Assembly: GCA_016648135.1 (NCBI GenBank)
Contig: JADDOH010002108.1
Coordinates: forward strand, 186,001 to 250,000
Direction: 5' to 3'
From: Agrypnia vestita
Lineage: Eukaryota > Arthropoda > Insecta > Trichoptera > Phryganeidae
Length of the DNA stretch: 64,000 bases
Positions 33,554-43,302 of the stretch are shown piece by piece (position 1 is the stretch's first letter; each line of letters begins with the position of its first letter). The notes under the pieces are model-generated. The model saw only the letters and a program-made list of their open reading frames with translations. It searched no databases and had not been told where the DNA came from. The position numbers and the translations under genes were made by a program.

Positions 33554-33917
33554 TGTGTGAGCAGGAAAGTTGATTGTGAAATGTGGTGAATTCAATTTAA
33601 CTCAATTATTTGATTGACAATTAACTTCAATATGAAACAATTTGGGAAGTGATATATTAATTTAGATCATGTTATGATATTACAAATTTACATATTTTTA
33701 AGGCGGTGGTTCTCCAATGTTTATGTAAATAATGAACACTTTACAAAATTAACATTTTGACATCCAAGGTTGAATGCCCACTTACTCGCATATAATACAA
33801 GTAATACAATAATTATTTAAAAAAAGTGGTTTATCATTTGTTTTTGCTGACCAATCTTAAATAAAAATTTTCAATTCGTTTTCTATTTCATTTCTGAACC
33901 TGAAACTCTCTTGATAT
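33554..33917. other. AT-rich intergenic DNA
   Basis: Nothing identified. Confidence 0.5.
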
Positions 33918-34280
33918 TGTCACGTGTCGTGGCTAGGGATGAATGACTGAAAACACTGGAAATCAATCAGCGATTCATTCAAGTCGCTCTGGTTTATCTG
34001 GCTAACCAGGCACCTCACTCGATTGTTTCGCTTTATTTATCCCTTCGATTATCTCAGAACTGGCCACCCTGGCCTCACGGCTTACGGCTGACTTCGCACC
34101 GAACAAACTGTCAAATACGGCCACTTCCTCTGCCGCGGCGTAGTTCTGTATTTATACCCGAATGCTGGTATTTTCAAACTTTCTAGATTATTCCAGTGTT
34201 TAGGAGAAGGGTCTCATTACTTCTCGTTTGTTACTACTCGTTCGTGTATATTAAGCAAAGTCAGTGATAAAATTGTGACA
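33918..34280 (-). repeat. Solo LTR-like element (363 bp)
   Basis: Starts TGTCACGTG and ends TTGTGACA, an inverted terminal pair. The minus strand has a TATA box (GGGTATAAATACAGAAC, near 34150). The interior is much richer in GC than the flanks. No clear target duplication. Confidence 0.6.
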
Positions 34281-34543
34281 ATTCTGAATAATTGTGCGTA
34301 GGTATATTGTGTTGGTCATTCTACTATATTTAAATAATCATATCCATTATACGTTTTAAAAAGTTAATAAATTAATCTTGGCGTTTATTAATTATTTATG
34401 CACAGAATAATGGCCACAAGTACAAAATAATCGTATTTATTGTTTCGCAAGTAAGTTTATAGAACTGTTTAATCATGATAATAAATCGTACAATGAAAAT
34501 AAAAACACATTGTTTTTGAGTTTTACTTATTTAATTAATTTTT

Positions 34544-34585
34544 GTGAGACGCGTTTCGCCTTATGAGGGCATTATCAATCCAAAT
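34544..34585 (-). ncRNA. Hammerhead-like motif, family D
   Basis: Minus strand TTGATAA, GCC/GGC stem, GAAA, palindromic CGCG then TC. Core C3 and G8 changed. Confidence 0.4.
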
Positions 34586-34686
34586 ATTTTACATTCAACA
34601 CTTTGTATTTATATGAAATAGTTCCTTTTAATAGTTTTCAAGTTCATAATTTAATTACGAAAAACTTTTTGCTTTTTATATTTTTC

Positions 34687-34728
34687 ACTACTTGAGTCGA
34701 GAGAAACCAAATCTCTCATCGACGGGTG
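34687..34728 (-). ncRNA. Hammerhead-like motif, family B
   Basis: Minus strand CGTCGATGAGAGA, TCTC closing the stem, then GACTCAAGTAG in place of GAAACTTAAGTAG. Confidence 0.4.
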
Positions 34729-34920
34729 AAATATCAATTTGACTGCTTTTAAATATAGAGTTTTTACTTGGATTCAGTTCAAATATAAATAATTAAGTTC
34801 AAATATAAACTGAAGTTGTGAAAAATATAAAAATATATTTAAACTCACGTAGAGGGAACAAGGTCAATTTTTTTTTCTTATTTAATGATCTTTATGAATA
34901 ATCTCTACAAATTTTAAAGC

Positions 34921-35106
34921 CAGATGCAGTGCCAATAAGAAGTATGAACTTTATTCAAATGTATATTTGGAAAAAAAAATAATTATCTAGTAGAAAATAT
35001 TAATTATTGTGATAGGAATATTACGAGATGTCTATCTTATTTGGGTTTCTTTTCATAATATATGCTAAGAATATGTCATGCTTCTTGTTCTCACTGCACG
35101 CCCCTG
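34921..35106. mobile_element. hAT-type MITE, family C, copy 2 (186 bp)
   Basis: Right end ACTGCACGCCCCTG matches copy 1; the left end CAGATGCAGTGCC is decayed. Flanks TTTAAAGC (34913-34920) and GTTAACGC (35107-35114) agree at six of eight positions. Confidence 0.65.
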
Positions 35107-35207
35107 GTTAACGCCAAATCCATCAATAATATAGTTTTCAAGTTTTTAAAATTACATAGCTCTTCCTTTCAACAACTTCCATATAACTTGTTGAATATAG
35201 AGTAGTT

Positions 35208-35244
35208 AATTTGGTAAGGCCCCAATAAGGCGAAACGTGTCTCA
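35208..35244 (+). ncRNA. Hammerhead-like motif, family D
   Basis: TTGGTAA, GCC/GGC stem, GAAA, then CGTG and TC. Mirror partner of 34544-34585. Confidence 0.4.
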
Positions 35245-35269
35245 TAAAAATTAAACAAGTAAAATTAAA

Positions 35270-35325
35270 AAACAATTCATATATAAATAGCTTCGTCTCT
35301 GTGAGACTTCTATAATTAATCTTTA
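35270..35325 (+). repeat. Dispersed repeat family A, end fragment
   Basis: Only the terminal part remains: TATAAATAGCTTCGTCTCTG with the GTCTC-TGT-GAGAC hairpin. Confidence 0.7.
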
Positions 35326-35639
35326 ATTAAATAATTATCTCTCTCGGGACCAAATCCAGTAACTGTGTTCTAAGAAACATACTTTCATATAAAAATATTG
35401 TTGAAATATCATATGCTGGTGCAAAATAGGAGTTAAAAATTGAAAATATTGATTTTCAGGCGTATTCTAGTAGATATGTAATAATTCGAAAGAATCATTT
35501 ATACGTTAATTATATATACGTTAATAAGAAATATTGCCAAAAAAACTCCACTATTTATGTATACCAACTTGTTAATGAGAAAAAAATAACAACAGATGTC
35601 TCTAGCAGAGATCAGTGCAATACATGAAATGTTCTTGGT
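35326..35639. other. AT-rich intergenic DNA
   Basis: Nothing identified. Confidence 0.5.
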
Positions 35640-35815
35640 TCAAACGTGTATGTAAAAAAATTGATAATTTGTGGATGATTGAATTGGTGAAAGTTGCATT
35701 GTGTAGAGTGATCACTTAAGTCGGCTCATACAGGTTGTAAGCCCTGATCATCGTATAAGAGACTTCCATCCACTTTTCCCATATATAAATAGTTTCGTCT
35801 CTGTAAGACTGCTTA
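35640..35815 (+). repeat. Dispersed repeat family A, copy 5
   Basis: Contains GAATTGGTGAAAGTTGCATT, GTGATCACTTAAGTCGGCTC and AAATAGTTTCGTCTCTG. Directly abuts the hammerhead candidate at 35871. Confidence 0.8.
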
Positions 35816-35870
35816 ATCTTCCAGTTTGTGGCTTCTGGGGTATCATTCCGCCTTATTACGACTATTCTGA

Positions 35871-35931
35871 CCGACGTTGATGAACACATCAGACCTGATG
35901 ATGGACCCTGCAACGGGATCCGAAACGTCGG
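35871..35931 (+). ncRNA. Best hammerhead ribozyme candidate (type III layout)
   Basis: All invariant core strings are present: CTGATGA at 35895-35901 and GAAA at 35922-35925. CCGACGT (35871-35877) pairs perfectly with ACGTCGG (35925-35931) as a 7-bp stem III, including the A15.1-U16.1 pair. It is followed by U as H17. Stem I can form as GATG-AACA-CATC (35879-35890), leaving AGAC before the core. Stem II (GGACCC/GGGATCC) pairs with one bulge. The imperfect stem I junction and the bulge leave activity uncertain. Outer flanks also pair (CTTCTGG near 35832 with CCAGAAG near 35954). Confidence 0.6.
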
Positions 35932-36086
35932 TAGTAACACGGCACAATATACCAGAAGACACAAACCAGAAGATTCTGATTCAAAATTCTTCTACAATTT
36001 ATCCTTTATTAAAAAACAAGTGTTTTTATTGTCATTCATGCAAAATAGTTAAAAGTTAATTTATTCAAAAGGCAGTCCGTACTTAC

Positions 36087-36465
36087 TAAGTGTCAATAGC
36101 AGAAAGTAGCGCAGATGTTAATCCAGATATCCTTCGCAGCTGAATAATTGAGTTAACCCGCACTCGCGCGAAACGACACACGCGGCGCGCGGCTTTCGGC
36201 AGTGGGCGCCGCGACGGCTCGGCCGATTTCGGCGCCGGATTTGGAGAGCGGAACCCGCTAACTGTTGCTCGCCGCTGGGCCTGGCGCGCCGTGAGGAGCT
36301 GTGGCCGTTGCGTGGCTAATGAGCGAGCGGTGGCGGCATGCAGCGGAGCTGAGTGGTGACGGTGGACTGAGCCGTTGACGGTTCGCTTCCCGGGGGAGGG
36401 GGTCGGTACGTATGCACCGCGAACAGGGGACCTAAACATTCTAATGACTGTTGTATTTTTTTGGT
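36087..36465 (-). promoter_or_regulatory. CpG island, candidate minus-strand promoter and first exon
   Basis: The strongest CpG concentration in the window (CACGCGGCGCGCGG, GTCGGCGCCGCGACGG-like runs), 36150-36420. On the minus strand a consensus splice donor, CTTA|GTAAGTA, begins at 36086 directly at its edge. An initiator-like TCAGT lies near 36367. The minus frame 36517-36086 stays open through the island but is Arg/Pro/Ala-rich, as CpG islands often are, so coding is not implied. This is the most likely place for the 5' end of a cellular gene, running toward lower coordinates. Confidence 0.4.
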
Positions 36466-36982
36466 GTCGGACCACCGAAATGTACAGACATGAAGTAACG
36501 TGGATTCCTTGGCACATGGGTGTGGTACCAATAGGTTTTTAGACTTGTTTAAAAAAGTACCAAAGGTTTGTAAAATTCGTGAAAAATGTGAAAAGGTCAA
36601 ACTCGATATTCTGAAAAAGTATAAATACCTAGTAAATGTGTCGCGCTTTATTACAAATAAAAACTAACCCATAGAAACCATTTTTTTTATTTTTATATAT
36701 ATTTATAAATTTTTTGATATTTATTACATTGTACATATGCCAAACTGCACAGCAGTTTTACGGCATGATTGCCTTCAATATTTGACATTAATTTTTATTT
36801 TATAATGAAGATAGTAGGTCATTATCGAGTGTTGCATGTTTTTTTACAACATGATACATGATATGTAATTATAGATTAATGTAATTTTAGGTATACAACT
36901 TTAATATATATTCTTTTAGCTTGTACTTTTTTGAAGCCAATGGAGTTTTTTTGTCTTGCATCATCTCAAAGAATTTTTTATC
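36466..36982. other. AT-rich intergenic DNA
   Basis: Nothing identified. Confidence 0.5.
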
Positions 36983-37237
36983 TTATTTATTTAAGATTCT
37001 TATATAATCTCTTTTTCTTTTGCCATACACGTTGTTAGTGAGTGGTATTCTCGTTGTTCGTCCTGTCAATCTGGTTGCATAGTTATGGTGCGTGTCAGTG
37101 TGTATATTAATTTTATTTATCATTTCTTCTAATATTATATTATATTTTACTTTTTGGTCAATTGGTAATATTTTTATTATACTCCCTTTCTCATTTGTAT
37201 TGTTTCCAATTTGATATACTATCAACATATTCCTCAT
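36983..37237 (-). pseudogene. Non-LTR retrotransposon ORF2 tail fragment
   Basis: Minus-strand frame of 84 codons with KVKYNIILEEMINKINIHTD, HHNYATRL, TRIPLTNNVYGKRKRDYIR and ILNK. The His/Tyr/Arg block followed by a basic patch and ILNKL-type ending is the form of Jockey/CR1-like C-termini. No catalytic domain remains. Confidence 0.65.
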
Positions 37238-37339
37238 GTTTTAAGTTCATGTGGAAAATCTACTCCATGTATATTATTATTGAACTAACTAACTAATTAA
37301 AACTTGAGTATTGAAAACGTAATAATTGGTATGGGGGGC

Positions 37340-37656
37340 ACGCCGTCGACGAAACTGTCTGATCGGACCAATGGCTCGAGTCAGTCTAGTTGAAACAAGT
37401 TTCGCATCTTCTCCACGCGTCGGGCTCTTTTTTTATTTGTATGGTTTCCAATTTGAAAAGAAGGTAAAAATTCGAAAAATCCAAAGTTATACTAGGTATA
37501 ATTAAATTTTTTTAAACGAAAATTTGTTAGATCATTTTTATCGTCGCCACGAGTTTGCCTGCGAAGTTTCAGCTCGATGGATCACTGGAAAAGGGTAAAA
37601 TCGATCCAAAATTTTTTCGGCAGATAAGCAGACGCTACGAGTTGAAAGAAAAGAAG
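37340..37656 (+). mobile_element. TA-inserted MITE family M, copy 2 (left end lost)
   Basis: Interior matches copies 1 and 3: GAAACAAGTTTCGCATC, ACGCGTCGGGCTC, AAATTTGTTAGATCATTTTT and GTTTCAGCTCGATGG. The right terminus is decayed (GAAAAGAAGTTA for GAAAGGGAGTA). The left CTCCCTT end is not found. Confidence 0.65.
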
Positions 37657-37659
37657 TTA

Positions 37660-38199
37660 AAATACGTTTTTAGTTGAAGAGACTCGGTTTGAAATGATAT
37701 TTTGATAATTTTATTTTTATTTAAGTAATGTACCAGTTTATAATATTTTATTTATTTCTAGTCTATTAAATCTTTAATTAATACACTCAGTTTTATGCGC
37801 TGTACCTCTCCAAAATGTGTCTAACTTGTAAAAAATACGTTTTGTTTAATAGAAGATTTAATTAAACAAGAATAAATACTTAAACTGCATTTTAAACGAG
37901 CCTTTTTTCTGTAATGATACATATTTCCACTGCGACTCAATGTTGTACTCTGTGGGTATGCGATGTGCCTATGTATCAGTGATATATTTTTTGAATAAAA
38001 ATATGTAGGTACTCTGAATATATTTTTTTTTAATATTTCGATTTTTTTTTATATTTAAGTTTAATAAAATTATAAACTTATCCACTACTATATCTCACAT
38101 GCCATTAATATTAATTATTAATCAAAATGTATGATTCACTAAAAAATGTCCGTCACTCGTAACGCTACACATAATAATGAGATGTACAAAAATGCTTAA
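37660..38199. other. AT-rich intergenic DNA
   Basis: Nothing identified. Confidence 0.5.
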
Positions 38200-38565
38200 A
38201 CATTCCTAAATATAACAAAACAGCCACACAACGCCATTACACTTATCTAGGTGTCAAATACTTCAATAACTTACCAATGAATATTAAAACTGAAGAATAC
38301 TATACATAATTCAAAAAACACATAAAATAAATAGAATATACATAATTAAAACAAAAAATAGTTAGAATTATAAAAAATAACGATACTCCGAAATAATTAG
38401 TACACTTGAGCCACTAATGTTTATCTTATGATGTCTGTATTTCTCTACACTGTTTCATTATTAACTTACACATACTTATTCATTCATGCTCTTATGTATC
38501 ATACTCCTGTCCCCAAACACAAGTTTCACTTTACTAGGGACAGTAAAACATGTTTTAAAAAAAAA
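38200..38565 (+). pseudogene. Jockey-type 3' end with poly(A)
   Basis: The plus strand reads IPKYNKTATQRHYTYLGVKY, then FNNLPMNIKTEEYYT*FKKH (38205-38330). This is the final segment of Jockey-type ORF2, with a stop near the end. A 3' UTR follows (TTTACTAGGGACAG) and a poly(A) run at 38555-38570, marking a target-primed insertion end. Confidence 0.7.
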
Positions 38566-38570
38566 AAAAA

Positions 38571-38898
38571 TGTAATAAAAATTCATCGTGTCGTTCTCTT
38601 CTAGGTCTTTACATTCAAATGGTGGGCATGATGTAACTATTCAAATAAGGTATATTTAACTGAAGTATATTTTTTACTTCCCACGTGGTAGCCAAATTTT
38701 TGTGTTCTACCTTCGTCTTGAGAAACGTAATTAAGTAAAAAAGGTAATTAGTTTTAATTTTATAGTATTAAAGCATTCAGCTCACTTCGAATAACATCAG
38801 TAGTTATTAAACAATGAACTTGTAGAAAGTTTTCATCGAAAAATAATTAGAGTTTAACCAGAAATTGTATATTGTAGCATCACTTTTACCTAACCATA
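38571..38898. other. AT-rich intergenic DNA
   Basis: Nothing identified. Confidence 0.5.
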
Positions 38899-39081
38899 TA
38901 TTTTGGAAAAAAATCAAAATAAAACATATATCTCGTAATATTTCTGTCGTGATGATTATTATAATATTCATATTTAAATAAATTATTATATTCTATTACA
39001 AAAATATGTGATCTCGATATTTTTTTCCAAAATATGAGTATAACGTAAACGTCACGTTTCAATGCTAACTGCACGCGCTTG
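38899..39081. mobile_element. hAT-type MITE family C, rearranged copy
   Basis: Right end CTGCACGCGCTTG matches the family. ATTTTGGAAAAAAATC near 38902 is inverted near 39025 (ATTTTTTTCCAAAATAT), so the copy is partly palindromic and its normal left end is missing. Confidence 0.45.
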
Positions 39082-39155
39082 TCAGAAAGAATTGTTTATT
39101 CTAAGATTATCCAGTACTTTAATAAAACAAGAATTCGAAGAAGATTTCATTCAAT

Positions 39156-39575
39156 TTGACGGATTTGCGGCTGTGGGAGGAAAATGAATCACTCAAAACA
39201 ATTAATAAGTTTTTTTATCACACAGTTACAGGACACGGAATTTATCAAAGCACCGTTCTTTAATTCCACTAATTGTCACTAAAATATTCCTTACAGGTTT
39301 GAATTAATTCACGCCAATTTCGTAAATCACACATAAGTCGTCGCACTCATTTTTAAGTACTTCTCTAAATTATTGTCGCTGCTTTTCGGCTCTCTACGCA
39401 AACTCATACGCCGTATCACGGTCCGTTTTTATCTATAGACTTCTATTTAGCGCTATCAAACAACAACTCTCCATGTGCGCGCCCGCTCACCTTTTATATA
39501 AAACGTTGATTTCGCGATGCCTCGAGAACGTTTTACTGGTTTCTCCATATTTTTAGTGACTATGAAAATAGCAGA
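39156..39575 (-). repeat. Solo LTR-like element
   Basis: TTGACGGATTTGCGGCTGTGG at the left aligns with the start of the LTR at 26890. The minus strand has a TATA box (TTTATATAAAAGGTGAGCGG, near 39492-39510). The right end is overwritten by or abuts a SINE. Confidence 0.5.
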
Positions 39576-39581
39576 GTTAAT

Positions 39582-39760
39582 ATTTTTTTAAATAGAGATG
39601 CGAACACAGAATACGTGTCACATCAATATTCTTACTATTTTCAAACTAGGCTAAACGCTTGTGTTATGAAAATAGGATTAACTTACTGGTCTAGAGTGGG
39701 GTTCGAAACCGCAACCTTTGGATCACGATACAAGAGTCCTAACCACAAGACCAACAAGCT
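39582..39760 (-). repeat. tRNA-derived SINE family 2, copy 2
   Basis: Minus strand: AGCTTGTTGGTCTTGTGGTT (A-box region), GGTTTCGAACCCC (B-box-like, near 39694-39706), body with CACAAGCGTTTAGCC, end CTGTGTTCGCATCTC with a T/A run. Too degenerate at the anticodon arm to be a tRNA gene. Confidence 0.75.
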
Positions 39761-40727
39761 ATTCTAATTATAGATTAATGTGGACCATTCGAGAGACTTC
39801 GATTATGCTCAGTTAGAGTCTCGTTACAATATAATTGTAATTTTTCAATTATTTACTACTAAAATGCAAAAATAATAGTTAACTTATTTCTTTTACACCA
39901 TTCTGAAACAATTTTTCCTTAAAGCAGTGCACTACACAGGCGTAACTGATGCAACAGTCGTTAAAAAAACATTAAGAATTCGTGACTGAGGGTTCTCCAT
40001 TTTATTGTATTCAAATAAAATGCCTTAATACATAAATTCCGTCTTTATCGCGAGTTACATCGCTATTCAAGGGGGTAAATGGTAACAAATCAAAGTAAAA
40101 GGGGTAATTAATATAATATTAACCAAACATGCGCGCATGTAATTTGGATACAAGTTGTAACTAAACGTTATATTGTACAAGTATATTCTGTTAAATCAAT
40201 AAAGATGAATTTAATGATTTTTTAATTTTTTTTATTGGACAACTATTTCAGTTAATAGTTAATATAATGGAATACTTGAATAAGATAGACATATTAATAA
40301 TTGTAACAAAAAAAAAAATTACGTGCTACCTTTCAAAGAAAATAAAGCTGCTCGTGTTAAGAGAGGAGTTATTAGAGGAGAGGAGAGAATGTAATACAAC
40401 AATGTGATGTAATTCAATCTAAATATAACAAGTATGTCTGAAATACATTTAAATATTTTATTGAAGTAATAAATAACAAATACTATTAAAAATCAAGTAA
40501 TAATGAAGTATATATTAATAAATAATGAGGGATGTAGATAATAAAAAATGAAATATATTGAAGAAAGTTAAGTTAGTCCTTTTTATATGTTTTTTTTTAA
40601 TTCACGTTTGAATGAATTTAAATTTCGATTTGTTTTTAATATTGCATATATAGGTAGTTGATTAAAATAATTTATTTCTATGAAAGCAGACCTATCATGA
40701 CATGGTATCGAAGCAAGAGCGGACACA
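39761..40727. other. AT-rich intergenic DNA
   Basis: No gene or named repeat seen. Confidence 0.5.
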
Positions 40728-41070
40728 GTGAGAACTAAACATCTCCTCAGAACTACTGAGATGAAGACTCTAAGACCCTTTGCGGGCAAGACCCTCAGAG
40801 ACAGAGTACCCAATACGGAAATCCGCAGAACCTGCGACATACAAGATATTGTAGGATGGAGCAGGCAGAGAAGACGTTTCTGGAGGGACCATGTCGAAAG
40901 AAAGGAGCAGACGAGACTTCCCAGAGCCGTTATTCGCGGGATTCCAGAGGGACGCCAACCACCAGGGAGACCACCAAAGAGATGGAGAGAGAGCTGGACA
41001 TCCTCGTCACGAGACCAGTACTGACCTGTCAACACAGATCAAGGATCTAACAAAAGAAGAAGAAGAAAGT
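40728..41070 (+). pseudogene. RTE-like ORF2 C-terminus with (AAG)n tail
   Basis: A 98-codon open frame reads TEMKTLRPFAGKTLRDRVPN, TEIRRTCDIQDIVGWSRQRR, FWRDHVERKEQTRLPRAV and PPGRPPKRWRESW. This is the region after the reverse transcriptase in RTE-like elements and a different family from the copies at 5146 and 21342. The stop is followed by an (AAG)n tail (41050-41070). The reverse transcriptase itself is missing. The antisense frame (40583-41035) is a shadow. Confidence 0.85.
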
Positions 41071-41154
41071 AGAGTGGTTTTGTACTGCACCAGTATTATA
41101 TTTTGGGTTGTCAAAATTTAAAAATGGTGTTGTATTTTTAGATTTTCGAATACT

Positions 41155-41225
41155 TATTTTTTTTTTTTATAAAAATAGAAATGCGAACACGGAATATTCA
41201 CGTATTATAATTCTTATTAAACTTT
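41155..41225 (-). repeat. SINE family 2 tail fragment
   Basis: AAAAATAGAAATGCGAACAC and GGAATATTCACGTATTATAA match the 3' end of the copy at 39582-39760. Confidence 0.6.
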
Positions 41226-41764
41226 TATTCAATTATAAGCAGAATAAATGGTAGATATCTATCTTCTAATATCAAATTAGATTATTGTTAATTACGTGGG
41301 AAGATCTATCCAGACACAACTTAGTCATTTACATAAATGGAATGTCCAAAATAATAAAACAAATGACAATATTTATTCTTACCAGTCGTATAACGAAATA
41401 GAGAGATGTATAAACTTTTATACTACTATTTTATTTAAAATATACGGCTTACGCTTACAAGTGTTTTAAAGATGTAAGTGATAATATAAAATAATAACTG
41501 ATAATATATACTGCAAAAATATTTAAATGTTGAAACTGTTCACGTTGCAATGAATTCCACAATAATTATGTTTCTAAACGCAAGTAGCACAAAAATTTAC
41601 ACATAAAATAAATATAATTAATTAAGATATCGAGAGTAGACTTCCAAAAGGGCGTTAGTGATTATTTTGAACTCTACAGTAATGGAAAGTTCTGTCAATC
41701 TGATTTTATCAATATTTCTTTTATTATTAAACGATTTCCATTTTTGTTATGGATAAATAGATGG
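41226..41764. other. AT-rich intergenic DNA
   Basis: Nothing identified. Confidence 0.5.
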
Positions 41765-41925
41765 GAAAGTAGGTATGGAAGTTTTTTTGGGTGTCCATAG
41801 GGCTTATGATCTATAAGTACGGCTTAAGTGATCACTTTACATAATGTAACGTTCACCATTTCCACCCATGATAGACTACAATATCTATATAATTTTTGGA
41901 AGAAAATCAATTGACACCCAAAAAT
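41765..41925 (-). repeat. Dispersed repeat family A, copy 6
   Basis: Contains GGCTTAAGTGATCACTTTAC and ATGTAACGTTCACCATTTCC in minus orientation; the hairpin end is lost. Confidence 0.8.
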
Positions 41926-42754
41926 ATCTACATTCCCATATAAAAAAAACTTGATTTTTATGACACATTATAATATACCTATATCTGGATTAACGATGTT
42001 CCCCTGGAGATAAGATCCGGTATTGTGTTCTTGAAAAATTTGAATACTCTGAATAAATATAATTATTGTTTATTTAAAATCCACAATATTCTCTATGCCT
42101 GCTTAGTGCCAGCGTGATCATCATAGAGGTGCACACGTGAAACGTTTTGTTCGTTGAAAAATGTTTTCGCCAGTACACAATACATTTGTTCAAAAGTAAA
42201 AAATATTACATATATAAATAATAAAAAGTATTGTTATAAGACTGTCAGTTCAGGCAACCGATGTGATTGTGGTATACCAATATTTCTATTGAATATTCCG
42301 TATTCCGTGAATAACAAAGTTTTAATGAGTTTTCTTCAGCATTTTTGTCACAACAATGTATGTATTGCTTACCCGACTACAAAAATAATATTTTTCTTCA
42401 TTTTGTAACACGTTTCCCCACAACTGTCGAAGGTTTTTGCTTCATGTTATAAGGCTGCCCATAAACGGAAGGAAGACATACAATTTCTTTACTTTATTCG
42501 ATGCCGGAACATGATGGAATTACCTACAAGGCAGGTATTAACATGTAAATCCATATACTTTCAGACTGATTTCTGTAACCACGTGTTTAATTACAGTTTA
42601 AAATTACATTTTAATTTAATTACATATTTTGTGAGAGAACATTGCTCCTTGTTTTGCCCATCATGTTCACGACGTTTTCACACTTTAATTTTTTTTGTTT
42701 CTTTTATTAGCTTTTTAAATTTTACATGAGAGAGAGATGAAAAAACTTGGCAAT
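41926..42754. other. AT-rich intergenic DNA
   Basis: No gene or named repeat seen. Confidence 0.5.
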
Positions 42755-43302
42755 ACAGGGTGTCTCATAGCTAGTAGCAAAACCTTTACAGGTGGATTCC
42801 TGCCTTGATAATGAGTCGAAAATATTCAAGCAACCAAGACATAATATCAACAGTTACGGAGACATCCAATTTCAAAATTCCTTTTTTTTTTTCAATATTC
42901 CTGACTTATTTTTTGCAAAAAGTTTAACTATCGTAACAGTAACTTACAAAAATTGATACATGAAAAATAAAAAAATGAAAAATTCATTCGTTTTATCATA
43001 AGTAGAATAAAATGATAAAAAACATTCAAAATTGAAAAAATCTACAAGGTTTTTATGATTTTATTTGAGTTGTATTGAAGCAAATGATTTTTTCATAATT
43101 GATATAAGTAACTGTAATGATAGTTCAACTTTTTCTAAAAAATAAGTCAGAAATATTGAAAAAATGCATACTTTGATATTGCATATCTCCACATTAACCA
43201 GTGATATTTAGGTCGTGGTTGCTTGAACTCGACTTTTTCGACTCATTATTAAGGTACCACCTGTAAAGTTTTTGCTTTTAAATACTTATGAGAAACTATG
43301 TA
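42755..43302. mobile_element. Foldback (long inverted repeat) element, copy 1
   Basis: Two arms of roughly 230 bp are inverted: CAAAACCTTTACAGGTGG near 42778 against CCACCTGTAAAGTTTTTGC near 43257, with TGAGTCGAAAA and CTGACTTATTTTTTGCAAAA also mirrored. A short A/T centre separates them. It has no coding capacity; the left end is near TCTCATAGCTAGTAGC. Confidence 0.8.

Larger units (their letters stand above)
34480..35290. mobile_element. Inverted-repeat element with family D motif arms
   Basis: The minus arm (34480-34610) and plus arm (35195-35285) share GGCGAAACGYGTCTCA, a TTAAAYAAGTAAAA flank and a CAAAAACAAT-like outer part, in inverted order. The inside also holds a family B motif (34687-34728) and a hAT MITE, so it is a nested composite. 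Confidence 0.55.

Noticed and set aside
36086..36600. Minus-strand frames of 143 and 94 codons in the CpG island
   Set aside because: Arg/Pro/Ala-rich, as expected from GC-rich non-coding sequence, and two frames are open at once; treated as promoter or untranslated exon.
39151..39627. 5-bp TCAAT on both sides of 39156-39622, as an LTR target duplication
   Set aside because: The right part (39582-39760) is a SINE whose body contains ATTGATG in other copies too, so the match is coincidental.
39690..39760. tRNA gene on the minus strand
   Set aside because: Same reasoning; it shares its body with the SINE at 24974.
40583..41035. 150-codon minus-strand frame
   Set aside because: Antisense shadow of the RTE-like frame on the plus strand, which has clear family motifs.
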